Of a stretch of 64,000 nucleotides of DNA, positions 17,272-24,834 are shown piece after piece. The stretch lies in NCBI RefSeq assembly GCF_002266465.3, contig NZ_CP029427.2, forward strand, positions 3,970,501 to 4,034,500. Direction: 5' to 3'. Each line of letters starts with the position of its first letter. Positions within the stretch are counted from its first letter, which is position 1. This DNA is from Bradyrhizobium symbiodeficiens. Lineage in GTDB: Bacteria; Pseudomonadota; Alphaproteobacteria; Rhizobiales; Xanthobacteraceae. The translations under genes and the position numbers were made by a program. The notes under the pieces were generated by a model that was not told where the DNA came from, did no database searches, and saw only the letters and a list, made by a program, of their open reading frames with translations.

Positions 17272-18406
17272 GGTCTTCGCAGGGTGCGGCGGCTTGGGAA
17301 TGGGCCTCGCGCGTGCGGGAGTGAAGCACGAACTTGTCGTTGAGCGCGACAATGAAACGATTGCCACGCTACTCGAGAACAAGCGGCGCGGCGTCGAATA
17401 TATGAGGGATTGGACAATCGAGGGCTGCGACACGCGCGATATAGACTTCACGCGTTATCAAGGGCTTGACCTCGTAGCCGGCGGCCCTCCTTGCCAGCCA
17501 TTTTCTGTCGGCGGTCGTCACCTTGGTCGCAAGGACCCACGCAACATGTGGCCTGAGGCAATCCGGGCGGTGCGTGAGGTGTGTCCGAGGGCGTTTGTGT
17601 TCGAAAACGTGAGGGGATTGTTGCGGCCGTCATTCTCGACCTATCTGGAATATCTGACGCGTCAACTCGGTAGTCCGCACGTGGTCCGGAAGCCCGGAGA
17701 ATCATGGTGCACCCATTCGGCTCGACTGCGACGGCACGTCGAACAAGGAGGGCGACCGGAGTACCGAGTCATAGTGCGTGGCGTCAATGCCGCAGATCTC
17801 GGAGCTCCACAAAAGCGTCATCGCGCCCTCATCATAGGAGTCGAGGCGAACGCGGGCGAATTATGGGACGCGGCCATTCCGACACATTCGCTCGAAGCGC
17901 TCGCATGGTCCAAGCACGTCGCCTTCGACTATTGGATCAGACACGCGACTCGCAGAATCCGCTTACCTTCTTCAACGGCTGAGGCCCGCGCTGTCGAGAA
18001 AATCCGGCTGAGCAGCATCGTCCCGCAGCGAAAACCTTGGGTCACTACTCGTGATGCCTTGTCCGGCTTACCGCCAGCGGCCGCCGAGTGGGATCCGTCC
18101 GGCCATTGGCAGCACCTTGGAGCGCGCGCCTACGAGAAGCACACGGGAAGCGTCTGGGACGAGCCGGCCAAAGCGCTGAAGGCCGGCAATCACGGCGTGC
18201 CGGGTGGCGAAAACATGATTGCGCTGGGAAAAGGCCGCGTCAGGTACTTCACGATTCGAGAGATGGCGAGACTTCAGGGCCTGCCAGATGAGTTTATAGT
18301 TAGTGGTTCGTGGAAGGCAGCGACTCGGCAACTTGGAAACGCGGTGCCAACAGCGGTTGGTGCGCGTGTGGGCAACGAGCTCAAGGCGATTTTGGCAGGG
18401 GGCTAG
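17258..18406 (+). CDS. DNA C5-cytosine methyltransferase
   Basis: 382 residues from the ATG at 17258 (a TTG lies one codon earlier). The C5-MTase motifs are in order: I FAGCGGLGMG (AdoMet, 7-16), IV GGPPCQPFS with catalytic Cys79, VI ENV (116-118), VIII QKRHR (185-189), a variable target-recognition region, and the C-terminal IX/X block ending RQLGNAVP. The recognition site cannot be read from the sequence. Overlap with vsr shows the two are translated together, the classic Dcm-Vsr pairing. No cognate type II endonuclease is adjacent on this strand; the Mrr-like enzyme at the other end of the module is the only nuclease besides Vsr. Confidence 0.95.
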   Translation: MRGIEVFAGCGGLGMGLARAGVKHELVVERDNETIATLLENKRRGVEYMRDWTIEGCDTRDIDFTRYQGLDLVAGGPPCQPFSVGGRHLGRKDPRNMWPEAIRAVREVCPRAFVFENVRGLLRPSFSTYLEYLTRQLGSPHVVRKPGESWCTHSARLRRHVEQGGRPEYRVIVRGVNAADLGAPQKRHRALIIGVEANAGELWDAAIPTHSLEALAWSKHVAFDYWIRHATRRIRLPSSTAEARAVEKIRLSSIVPQRKPWVTTRDALSGLPPAAAEWDPSGHWQHLGARAYEKHTGSVWDEPAKALKAGNHGVPGGENMIALGKGRVRYFTIREMARLQGLPDEFIVSGSWKAATRQLGNAVPTAVGARVGNELKAILAGG

Positions 18407-18820
18407 CTGTGAAGGCCGTCTATACGCGCACCGATCGCGGGCACCGGGGGGCCGTGAGGCCGAGCAAACCAACGACGGGCAAGACTCCATCACAATCTGG
18501 CTAGGCCGGCGTCGATCAGACAGATGGCCATGCCATTACTGTGACGGGGTGATGTGCTCGCCCGCTCACATGAACTTGTCGGCGCAGAACTCGGCGGCCG
18601 GCCTCATGAACCAACGTTTTCAAGCCAGCTTGAGTGTTTCGTAACGATCCGTATTCAGGATCTCGCCAAACTGCTCGATTAACCTGACGAAACGATAGGC
18701 CTGACGTAGTCGGCTTGTCGAGAGCCAGCGTCTAACTTCGCGGTTCCTAAGTCCAAGATGCGGGCTGTCCGATCGCGCTGTCGTGGTGCAATATCGCGGC
18801 GGCCTTCTGGCAATCTGCCC
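18407..18820. other. Spacer between the defence module and the phage-like module
   Basis: 414 bases. A 31-codon plus-strand frame from GTG 18409 (VKAVYTRTDRGHRG) has a purine-rich site before it but no recognisable content. The minus strand carries a protein-like remnant at 18620-18748. Nothing else is seen. Confidence 0.5.
18620..18748 (-). pseudogene. Possible truncated coding remnant
   Basis: Minus-strand frame ending at a TGA (18622-18620). Its last 42 codons look genuinely coding (RNREVRRWLSTS, LRQAYRFVRLIEQFG, EILNTDRYETLKLA): amphipathic, charged and low in rare residues. Upstream the frame becomes implausible, has no ATG/GTG/TTG and is closed by a stop near 18845. It may be the 3' end of a gene cut when the two island halves were joined. 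Family not recognised. Confidence 0.3.
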
Positions 18821-19885
18821 ATGCAGGCAGCCCCGAGTGTTCTAGCCCCCATCTTATGGTTGTCCTCATCCGACCTAAGTATCCCGAGAGCAGCCGAACC
18901 CGACGATCTGCCATCGTTGCTTTCCCGCGCCGGCAGGCGCCTGCTTGAGGCTCGCACCTCCGCCGAGGTTGTCGAAGCTAAGAAGCTGGCAGAGATCGCG
19001 CTGCACCTCGCGAAAGTGACGAACGCGGCTCGCGAAACCCATGCTGACTGCCTTCGCATCATCACCCGCGCCGAGATCAGGATGGCGGATGAGATCGATG
19101 CAGGACAAGAGCGCGGCGAGATCGCCACCGCTGATCGGCACCTGGCCAGTGTCCGGAGCCCGGACACTGCGCCGCTCACCCTTAATGAGATCAATGTCAG
19201 TCGTCAGCGCCTGTCGGAATGGCGAGAGACGCGCGATGCAGGCGAAGTTGTCGTCAATGACGCGATCAAGGAAGCGCTTGCAGCAGGCCGTGCACCAACT
19301 AAGGCCGACATCCGGCGCAAGGTTCGCGGAACGCAAGGGACCGGCGAAACAGAGTGGTACACGCCAGCTCACATCATTCATTTGGCCAGATCGGCACTGG
19401 AGGTGATCGATCTAGACCCCGCCTCCTGCGCGAGGGCGCAGATCGCGGTCAAAGCGAACGCCTTCTTCACGAAGGCTGACAATGGCCTTACCCGACCATG
19501 GCATGGAAACGTCTGGCTCAACCCTCCCTACGCGCAACCCTACATCGAGCAGTTCGCCGACAAGATGGTCGCCGAGCTGCGAGCGGGCCGCGTTAAGGCA
19601 GCGATCATGTTGACGCACAATTATACCGACACTGCGTGGTTTCAGAAGTTGATTCCGATTGCGAGCGCCATTTGCTTCACGCGCGGTCGCATACGATTTC
19701 AAGCTCCGGACGGCAGACTGGCATCGCCAACACAGGGCCAAGCGCTCTTCTACTTCGGCAATCGGGCCGAGCGGTTTGCGGAGGTGTTTTCGGAGCTGGG
19801 TGCGGTCATGCCCCACAGCCGATCTGCCGCAGAATTGGCAAACCACAGCGCAGAACATGCGGCACCGGAAAGCTGTCAGAGTTGA
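18821..19885 (+). CDS. Phage-type DNA N6-adenine methyltransferase (Dam family)
   Basis: 354 residues from the ATG at 18821 (MQAAPSVLAP); the start is uncertain because no good ribosome site is visible and the conserved part begins only at LLSRAGRRLLEARTSAEV. The N-terminal helical half resembles the module often fused to phage and plasmid methylases. The C-terminal catalytic half has EWYTPAHIIHLAR, VIDLDPAS and VWLNPPYAQPY, the NPPY motif of adenine methyltransferases, as in the phage Dam family. It may protect the element from host restriction or mark its own DNA. It marks the start of the mobile-element half of the island. Confidence 0.85.
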   Translation: MQAAPSVLAPILWLSSSDLSIPRAAEPDDLPSLLSRAGRRLLEARTSAEVVEAKKLAEIALHLAKVTNAARETHADCLRIITRAEIRMADEIDAGQERGEIATADRHLASVRSPDTAPLTLNEINVSRQRLSEWRETRDAGEVVVNDAIKEALAAGRAPTKADIRRKVRGTQGTGETEWYTPAHIIHLARSALEVIDLDPASCARAQIAVKANAFFTKADNGLTRPWHGNVWLNPPYAQPYIEQFADKMVAELRAGRVKAAIMLTHNYTDTAWFQKLIPIASAICFTRGRIRFQAPDGRLASPTQGQALFYFGNRAERFAEVFSELGAVMPHSRSAAELANHSAEHAAPESCQS

Positions 19886-20094
19886 TAGGAAACCGCGCTA
19901 GTACGCCGTCTCCATCGACCAGCGTCGATCGTGGGAGATCGGCCTCGCGGCGCGATCTGGTGCGGTGTTCGGGGTGACACCGAGGCGCGCTCCGCAGTTT
20001 CTGAAAAAAATTTTAGGTGGGGCCCTCTGCAAAAACCCGCGCGGAGGCAGAGCGGGCTTGGAGATGGATTTCGAGGCCAGCCCCGAGCAGTTCA

Positions 20095-20128
20095 CCCCCA
20101 CCGGGGGAGTACGGCTCCCCTTGGGGGA
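20095..20128. terminator. Strong nested hairpin after the serine recombinase gene
   Basis: CCCCC at the left edge and GGGGG at the right edge enclose a second perfect stem GGGGAG/CTCCCC with a 5-base loop. It lies 7 bases beyond the 3' end of the minus-strand recombinase gene and no T-run follows, so it may act as a weak or Rho-assisted terminator or as a structured element of the island. The roughly 200 bases to its left, up to the Dam gene, show no gene. Confidence 0.45.
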
Positions 20129-20134
20129 AGGCCA

Positions 20135-20827
20135 TCACGCCAGCATGGACTTCACCGACGACGGCGAGAACGTCGCGCCGCGTTCGTTACGATGGCCGAG
20201 CTTGTCAAGTTCGGCCGCGATGTCTCGAAGCGATAGACCTTGGCCTTGCAGGCGCGTCGCCGCCTCGACCATCTCGGCGACCTTCGCGTCCTCCTTGCTT
20301 CTCTCGGCCCAGCTCTTGCGACCCTCGACTTTGCCGCCCGTCTTGCGCCGCTTGCGCTCGCGCGCGCCTCGAAGCTTGGCAACCGTCATAGCCTTATCGA
20401 ATTGGGCAACTGCGCCGAGGATTTGCCTGATCAGCACAGCCGTGGGCGTGTCATCGACAAACTGATCAGGCGAGTCGGCGGCGATCAGGGTGATGCCATC
20501 GGCTTGTAGACGTTTCCACCCCGTCTCCTGCACAATCAGATCGCGGGCAAAGCGATTGGCGGTCTCGACGATTATCGTGCGAACGCCATTGCTTGCGATC
20601 CGTTCGAGGGCCGCCATGAAGCCCGGCCGCACGTCGATCATGTCGCTGCCAGCCACGGCCGGATCGTCAAACCAGGCAACGATCTTGTAACCGGCGCGGT
20701 TGGCGTGGGCTTGGATCGCCTTGCGCTGGCGCACCACGCTGTCCTTGTCGTCGCCGATGTTCGCGGCCGAACTAGTTCTTGTGTAACCGATTGCGGGCTT
20801 CCGTTGGCGTTTCCCTTGATCCGACAT
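20135..20827 (-). CDS. Serine recombinase (resolvase/invertase family)
   Basis: 230-residue site-specific recombinase. The N-terminal resolvase fold shows the catalytic serine in IGYTRTSS (about residue 19), the helix FMAALERIASNGVRTIIVE, and the arginine-bearing ANRFARDLIVQETG. A C-terminal helix-turn-helix segment (GLSLRDIAAELDKLGHRN) would bind the crossover site. Its length is that of small resolvases and invertases, not of large serine integrases, so it probably resolves dimers or inverts a segment. Transcribed opposite to the Dam gene; the terminase gene lies 84 bases upstream of its start. Confidence 0.92.
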   Translation of the reverse strand: MSDQGKRQRKPAIGYTRTSSAANIGDDKDSVVRQRKAIQAHANRAGYKIVAWFDDPAVAGSDMIDVRPGFMAALERIASNGVRTIIVETANRFARDLIVQETGWKRLQADGITLIAADSPDQFVDDTPTAVLIRQILGAVAQFDKAMTVAKLRGARERKRRKTGGKVEGRKSWAERSKEDAKVAEMVEAATRLQGQGLSLRDIAAELDKLGHRNERGATFSPSSVKSMLA

Positions 20828-20911
20828 GGCCTTACCCCGGATTTGTACAAATATCTTGAGAATACTGTACAGCAGGGAGAGCGAGAAGCAAACGAAACCG
20901 GTATTTTCCCC

Positions 20912-21472
20912 TCAGTTCTGGCGCTGTGCCCGTCGCCGCTCGATCATCGTCGACCACTCCACCGACCTGGGCTCGACGACTCGGGCTCCCGCCGCAGCTC
21001 TCGCCAAGATCAGCTCTCGCAGCTCATCGAGCTGTGCCAGCGTCGCTTGCGGAGATTGCTCTTCGAGCAAGAGGTCTACGACCTCCTCGCCCGTCTTGCA
21101 GGTGCCAAATTCGCCAGGCGCGCCGACTTCAATCCGATCCGTGAGCATCCCGCAAAGCTTGGCCGCGAGCGCGAGGCTCTGCACGACGACGGAATGCTGT
21201 TTCGCCTGCCGGGCATCGGCGATCGTCGTCTGAAGCTCGCCGAGGAGCGACTGCACTGTCACCCGCGCTTTCCGCTCCTGAGGAGCTGCAAGCTCGGCGA
21301 GCCGGGCCTGCACCTCAACATTCTTCAACAGACGCGATGCGGCGCTCTCCGCAACGTGGCCCTCGGCGCCGTAGACACGGCGATAGGCTTCAGCGGCGTT
21401 CCAGCCGTGCTTGCTGCCTTCGAGGAGCAAGTGGATGAAGCGTTCGTGCTTCAAGTTCTTGAGCGGTGCCAT
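20912..21472 (-). CDS. Phage terminase small subunit (orphan)
   Basis: 186 residues. The N-terminal KHERFIHLLLEG, WNAAEAYRRVYG, AASRLLKNVEVQARLAEL pattern is the DNA-binding helix-turn-helix of Terminase_2-type small subunits, which recognise pac/cos sites and load the large subunit. The C-terminal half is helical, for oligomerisation. No large terminase, portal or capsid gene follows, so this is an isolated packaging-recognition gene. Isolated terS genes are a hallmark of phage satellites that redirect a helper's packaging motor; a decayed prophage is the alternative. Confidence 0.82.
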   Translation of the reverse strand: MAPLKNLKHERFIHLLLEGSKHGWNAAEAYRRVYGAEGHVAESAASRLLKNVEVQARLAELAAPQERKARVTVQSLLGELQTTIADARQAKQHSVVVQSLALAAKLCGMLTDRIEVGAPGEFGTCKTGEEVVDLLLEEQSPQATLAQLDELRELILARAAAGARVVEPRSVEWSTMIERRRAQRQN

Positions 21473-21793
21473 GCCGCCAACCTATGCCCGCCCCTATGCT
21501 TCGCCAAGCCCGTTACGCCGTTACGGATCGGAATAGATTCAGAGGCTCGGCAATGGTGGTGGTGATGATGTTCTTCAAATGAAGAACGTCGCGCGCGCAG
21601 CTAAAGACTCCGTAGAAGCCGCGAGTCTTGGACCCTCATCGGCACTTTGCCGTGATGCCGCCGAAGGCGGATACGTCACGGCGCTGATGTTCTCGGTGCC
21701 CTGCATCGCGGTGTGACGTCCGCCCTCTCCGCGCCCTGATGGGCGACGGGCCACAACACGCCGCTGTACCTGCTTCTTGCTGGTAAGCCGCGC
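21473..21793. other. Spacer upstream of the terminase gene
   Basis: 321 bases with no supported gene. They should hold the promoter for the minus-strand terminase and recombinase genes. Frames in this stretch on either strand are rich in Arg, Ala and Cys with no conserved pattern. Confidence 0.5.
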
Positions 21794-21997
21794 TCAAGAC
21801 GACGCAACCGTGCTGGCCTGACGCGCCTGCCAATCCGTTATAGCGCGCTCTGCCGCCATGCGAAGCGCCGCCTTCGATAGCGGTGGAGACCTGCGCCTCG
21901 GTCGGATGAGAGGAGCCATCATCCCCGGCAGCGACTGCCAATCGTCTGCGCCGTACCGGGCAATTTGCTTCTGTTTGTTGATCTTGTCCCAATCCAT
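21794..21997 (-). CDS. Small hypothetical protein (67 aa)
   Basis: Basic small protein beginning MDWDKINKQKQIARYGADDW and ending with a short helical segment (ALRMAAERAITDWQARQ). Upstream is a run of GAGAGAGAC that may serve as a ribosome site. The N-terminal pattern looks like short hydrophilic phage or plasmid proteins, but I do not recognise a family. Codon usage is more gene-like than the other frames of this stretch. Confidence 0.45.
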   Translation of the reverse strand: MDWDKINKQKQIARYGADDWQSLPGMMAPLIRPRRRSPPLSKAALRMAAERAITDWQARQASTVASS

Positions 21998-22421
21998 TGT
22001 CTCGTCTCTCTCTCTGTTCCATCGTCATGCTCGATGGTGAAGGGTTGTGATCCGGACAGACCAAACCCATGCTCGCGGTAAGGCGAGTGAGCGGCCGTCC
22101 GGGGTGCTCTTGCTCGACGGAGCCAGGGCCGCTTACCGGAGGCGTCTGCTGTGGATGCGCAGACGGCCGCGAGACTTTTTCGTCCATTCCAAACGGTGAC
22201 GAGGGCACCCCGCTTTCGACCAGACCCTCCAGCGCTCGGTCACATCCCATCCATCGCGCTGATGCAGCGCGCCTGCCGGACCGGTTTCCGCATGAGCAGG
22301 CGCGAATTGCGCCGCGCAGGGATTGCATTCGGGGAGATTGGGAATTACGAGGGGATTGCTAGATCGCCTTCAATTCCATCAATCAGGCCCGTGTCGTGCA
22401 TTGCCCGGCGCGGGTCTTCTT
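21998..22421. other. Gene-poor stretch inside the island
   Basis: 424 bases in which several open frames overlap on both strands but none has a plausible composition, a conserved motif or a ribosome site. A decayed gene is possible. Confidence 0.4.
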
Positions 22422-22547
22422 TTAGGCGGCGGCCTCTTCGGCTAGATCAGCCACAAAAGTGGCACCAAGAGCTATGCAGGCATGACGATGCGGCTCCCCA
22501 CCCAAGTTCGGGGTGCTCTGCGTTCCGCCGATGTGCGTGATAGCCAA
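22422..22547 (-). CDS. Possible small protein (41 aa), TTG start
   Basis: Frame MAITHIGGTQSTPNLGG...LAEEAAA, preceded by TTTGGAGG five bases before a TTG codon. The ribosome site is the main support. The protein has no recognised family and is too short for composition statistics. It lies just beyond a strong hairpin at 22567-22595, which would be in its 5' leader. Confidence 0.3.
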   Translation of the reverse strand: MAITHIGGTQSTPNLGGEPHRHACIALGATFVADLAEEAAA

Positions 22548-22566
22548 ACGAACCTCCAAAGAATTG

Positions 22567-22595
22567 CGCGAGCAAGCCTTTGAGGCCTGCTCGCG
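22567..22595. terminator. 13-bp hairpin with 3-base loop
   Basis: CGCGAGCAAGCCT / AGGCCTGCTCGCG pairs at 12 of 13 positions around a TTG loop. No long T-run follows on either strand. It could insulate the RHH-AlpA-integrase operon from the minus-strand genes, or be a transcript-stabilising structure. Confidence 0.45.
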
Positions 22596-22750
22596 TCTCC
22601 TCCCTCGGAATTCGACCCGCGACGGTTGGCTCCGTTCTGCTGGGTGTTCGGCCTAAGAAGCTAGGCCCAGCAGGGCGGATGTCAACGAGACCACCCCAAA
22701 TTGGCGGTTCTTAACTCTCGGAAATGCCTTGGCGCCACCTCGCAAAGAAT

Positions 22751-22789
22751 GATAGCACTATGCTAGTTTCAATATAGCATATTGCTATC
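22751..22789. promoter_or_regulatory. Four-half-site operator upstream of the RHH gene
   Basis: Nested inverted repeats GATAGCA, ATGCTA, TATAGCAT and TGCTATC present the core TAGCA alternately on each strand, four times in 39 bases, and the outer pair is a perfect 7-base inverted repeat. The block ends 10 bases before the GTG of the RHH gene and is conspicuously AT-rich for this DNA, so it probably overlaps the promoter. Arc/MetJ-type RHH dimers bind such tandem half-sites as tetramers, which makes autoregulation the natural reading. Confidence 0.7.
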
Positions 22790-22798
22790 GGAGGGGCC

Positions 22799-23038
22799 GT
22801 GCCGGGGAAGAGCGCCGACGTCGTGCAGGTAAATGTGCGGCTCCCGGTGGGATTGCGCCGCAAGATCGCGGCCGACGCGCGAAGGAACAAGCGCTCTTTT
22901 AACGCCGAGATCGTGCACCGGCTTCAGGAAACATCCTCGGGGCCGGCCACCACGACAAGCGAAGACATCGCGAGACTCGCCGCGATGGAGGCTGTGGAGC
23001 TGACCTTGCAGCGCCTCGGCATCGAGCCGAAGCAGTGA
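22799..23038 (+). CDS. Ribbon-helix-helix (Arc-like) DNA-binding protein
   Basis: 79 residues from the GTG at 22799, with CGGAGGGG immediately upstream. The N-terminal VVQVNVRLPVGLRRKIAADARRN and RSFNAEIVHRLQE give the beta strand and two helices of the Arc family. The C-terminal tail is acidic. It probably represses its own promoter through the adjacent palindromic half-sites, and with it the downstream AlpA-like and integrase genes, which would keep excision silent. Confidence 0.88.
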   Translation: MPGKSADVVQVNVRLPVGLRRKIAADARRNKRSFNAEIVHRLQETSSGPATTTSEDIARLAAMEAVELTLQRLGIEPKQ

Positions 23039-23090
23039 GCCATGACATCATCATCGCGGCAATGCCGCTGTTCTAGACCCAACCCGGAGT

Positions 23091-23378
23091 ATGCGTACCA
23101 AGAGAGTCGAAACTGCCTACCCTCCCCGTGCCATGCGCGCCGACACCGCCGCGACCTATCTCGACATCAGCAAATCGCTGTTCTTAAGGCTGGTAGAAGA
23201 AGGCGTAATCGGGCCGCCAACGAAGGTTCCGGGACATGACGCGGCGACGTGGGACCGGCACGACCTCGACGCGGCCTATGACGATTGGAAGACCGGCAGC
23301 GTGCCGGGCGAGAACACGGTGATCAAGCGGCTGAGGGAGTTGCGCAATGAGCATCACAAGAGAGGTCGAGAGGACTAA
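23091..23378 (+). CDS. AlpA/excisionase-like small DNA-binding protein
   Basis: 95 residues. MRADTAATYLDISKSLFLRLVEEGVIGPPTKV is the MerR-like winged-helix of AlpA and Xis proteins, in which a helix-turn-helix is followed by a short wing. The charged C-terminal tail (NTVIKRLRELRNEHHKRG) reads into the integrase start. The start codon is uncertain (23091 or the ATG at 23133). The gene overlaps the integrase by 32 bases, so the two are co-translated, as expected for a recombination directionality factor or integrase activator. Confidence 0.8.
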   Translation: MRTKRVETAYPPRAMRADTAATYLDISKSLFLRLVEEGVIGPPTKVPGHDAATWDRHDLDAAYDDWKTGSVPGENTVIKRLRELRNEHHKRGRED

Positions 23379-24597
23379 ATATCTCTATCGCAAGGAGCAA
23401 TGGCTTTATTTCCGGATGGCAGACGGCAAGCTGGTGCCGCTGCCGGCCGACACCGAGTCGCGGGAATTCGCCCGCACCTATGACGCATGCCTGCGCACCC
23501 GCAAAGCTCTCGACAAACCGGCCGCCCCGCCAAAGTTTGCGAGACCCAAAGCCGCTCATGTCGTGGCAATGCAAGGCACCGTGCGGGCCGCTGCGGCGAT
23601 CTATAAAGGCACCACCCACTACCTTGAGGAACTGCGGGACACGACGCGCGCGGCCTATGACTCGGTACTAACCCAGATGATCGACAACATCGGCGACACG
23701 CTGATGGCTGATTATGTCGATGTGGACCTGATCGATGAATATACCGAATTGGTCTCCGCGCGCCGCGTCGTGGAAAAGGAGATCAACGGCAAGGTGCGCA
23801 AGGTCAAGATGGGCGGCAAGGCGGTGGCGCGCATGCACCTGTTGGTGTTGACCGAGCTGTGGAAGGCCTGCCGTCGCCAGCCGGAATTCAACATCAAGAA
23901 AGTCCCGAACCCGTTCCGCGACGCTACCCGGCCCTACAAGAAAGCCAAGAACCCGGCGCAGCCGTGGAGCGAGGACGCGCAACGTCTATTTATCGATACC
24001 GCGCCCGACAATCTGGTTTTAGGCGTGCTGTTGCTGCGCTATTTCGGCCAACGCGGCAGCGACGCGGTGAAGGTCCTTTGGAAGGAATTTGTTTCCCGCA
24101 CCGAGATTGTCGCCGGCAAAAAGGTGGTGCGCTGGGGCATTCTGGTGGCACCGCAAAAGGGCGACGATCCGGAACCGGAATTTCTGGAATTGCCCGCCAT
24201 TCTAGCGGACGCCCTGCTCGCTGCGCGCGAGACACGGGGCGCGGCCGAAACCATTCTGGTCAATCGGTGGGGCCAGCCATGGACGGGCGCGCGCGGCCTT
24301 GGGCAGGCGATCCGGCTGCACCTGATTAAGGTCGGGCTCGCAGCCAAGGGGGTCAAGACGATCCATATGCACGGGCTCCGCAAGAACGCGGCGATCATGG
24401 CGGCCGATACCGACTTCGGCATTGACGGCATCAAAACCATCACCCTGCATCGATCGGACGAAATGGCGAAATACTACGCCGAGAAGCGGAACCGCGAACG
24501 GTTGCGGTCCAAGGTGGTGGCGCGCATCAACGAAATGGTGGCGGAGGAACAGACGCCACGGCCACGCAAGCGGGCCGGGTTGCGCGTGGTCAGATAG
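23347..24597 (+). CDS. Tyrosine recombinase / integrase
   Basis: 416-residue phage-type integrase. An N-terminal arm-binding region and a SAM-like core-binding segment (THYLEELRDTTRAAYDSVL) precede the catalytic domain: the first arginine in LLRYFGQRGSDAVKVLW, then HMHGLRKNAA (His342, Arg345), LHRSDEMAKYY (His368, nucleophile Tyr377) with normal spacing. It is the rightmost island gene, 237 bases before erpA, which places the attachment site in that interval. The target is evidently intergenic and not a tRNA, which is unusual but known. Confidence 0.93.
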   Translation: MSITREVERTKYLYRKEQWLYFRMADGKLVPLPADTESREFARTYDACLRTRKALDKPAAPPKFARPKAAHVVAMQGTVRAAAAIYKGTTHYLEELRDTTRAAYDSVLTQMIDNIGDTLMADYVDVDLIDEYTELVSARRVVEKEINGKVRKVKMGGKAVARMHLLVLTELWKACRRQPEFNIKKVPNPFRDATRPYKKAKNPAQPWSEDAQRLFIDTAPDNLVLGVLLLRYFGQRGSDAVKVLWKEFVSRTEIVAGKKVVRWGILVAPQKGDDPEPEFLELPAILADALLAARETRGAAETILVNRWGQPWTGARGLGQAIRLHLIKVGLAAKGVKTIHMHGLRKNAAIMAADTDFGIDGIKTITLHRSDEMAKYYAEKRNRERLRSKVVARINEMVAEEQTPRPRKRAGLRVVR

Positions 24598-24834
24598 GCC
24601 CTACATGGAACGCGGAGGGTGCGCGGCGGCTTCGGCCGCCGCTTCACCGGAAGAATTCGGCTTTTCGACGCATCGGGAAGAGCCTTCAAAAAGTGGGAAT
24701 TGACCTGCGGGAAGTCATTGATTTCAAATACTTCCGAGAAAACCATTTGATTCTGCGTATCCTTGCACTTAACTATGCCGGGCGCGGGATACCAAATGAA
24801 TTGGGTATGACCGCGGGACTATCGGAGACCAGCC

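Larger units (their letters stand above)
10467..24834. mobile_element. Integrase-bearing accessory island between dgt and erpA
   Basis: About 14 kb of lower-GC DNA separates two core genes that are normally neighbours. It contains, left to right, a defence-like module (Mrr-type nuclease, two unknowns, KaiC-like ATPase, Vsr, Dcm) and a mobile-element module (Dam-type methylase, serine recombinase, terminase small subunit, RHH regulator, AlpA-like protein, tyrosine integrase at the right end). Coordinates are outer limits set by the dgt and erpA start codons. I compared both ends by eye and found no convincing direct-repeat attachment site, so the true ends are unresolved. There is no tRNA at either edge. 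Confidence 0.85.

Noticed and set aside
18409..18504. 31-codon GTG frame directly after dcm
   Set aside because: Has a purine-rich upstream site, but the sequence is very basic with no recognisable pattern and is probably chance.
21636..22328. 230-residue minus-strand frame in the island
   Set aside because: Low-complexity Gly/Ser/Arg composition, no ribosome site, overlaps a better small-gene candidate at 21794-21997.
10467..24834. Direct-repeat att sites at the island ends
   Set aside because: Eye comparison of both edges found only shared 7-mers (CCATTTG, ATTCGGC, ATCGGGA), which are expected by chance.
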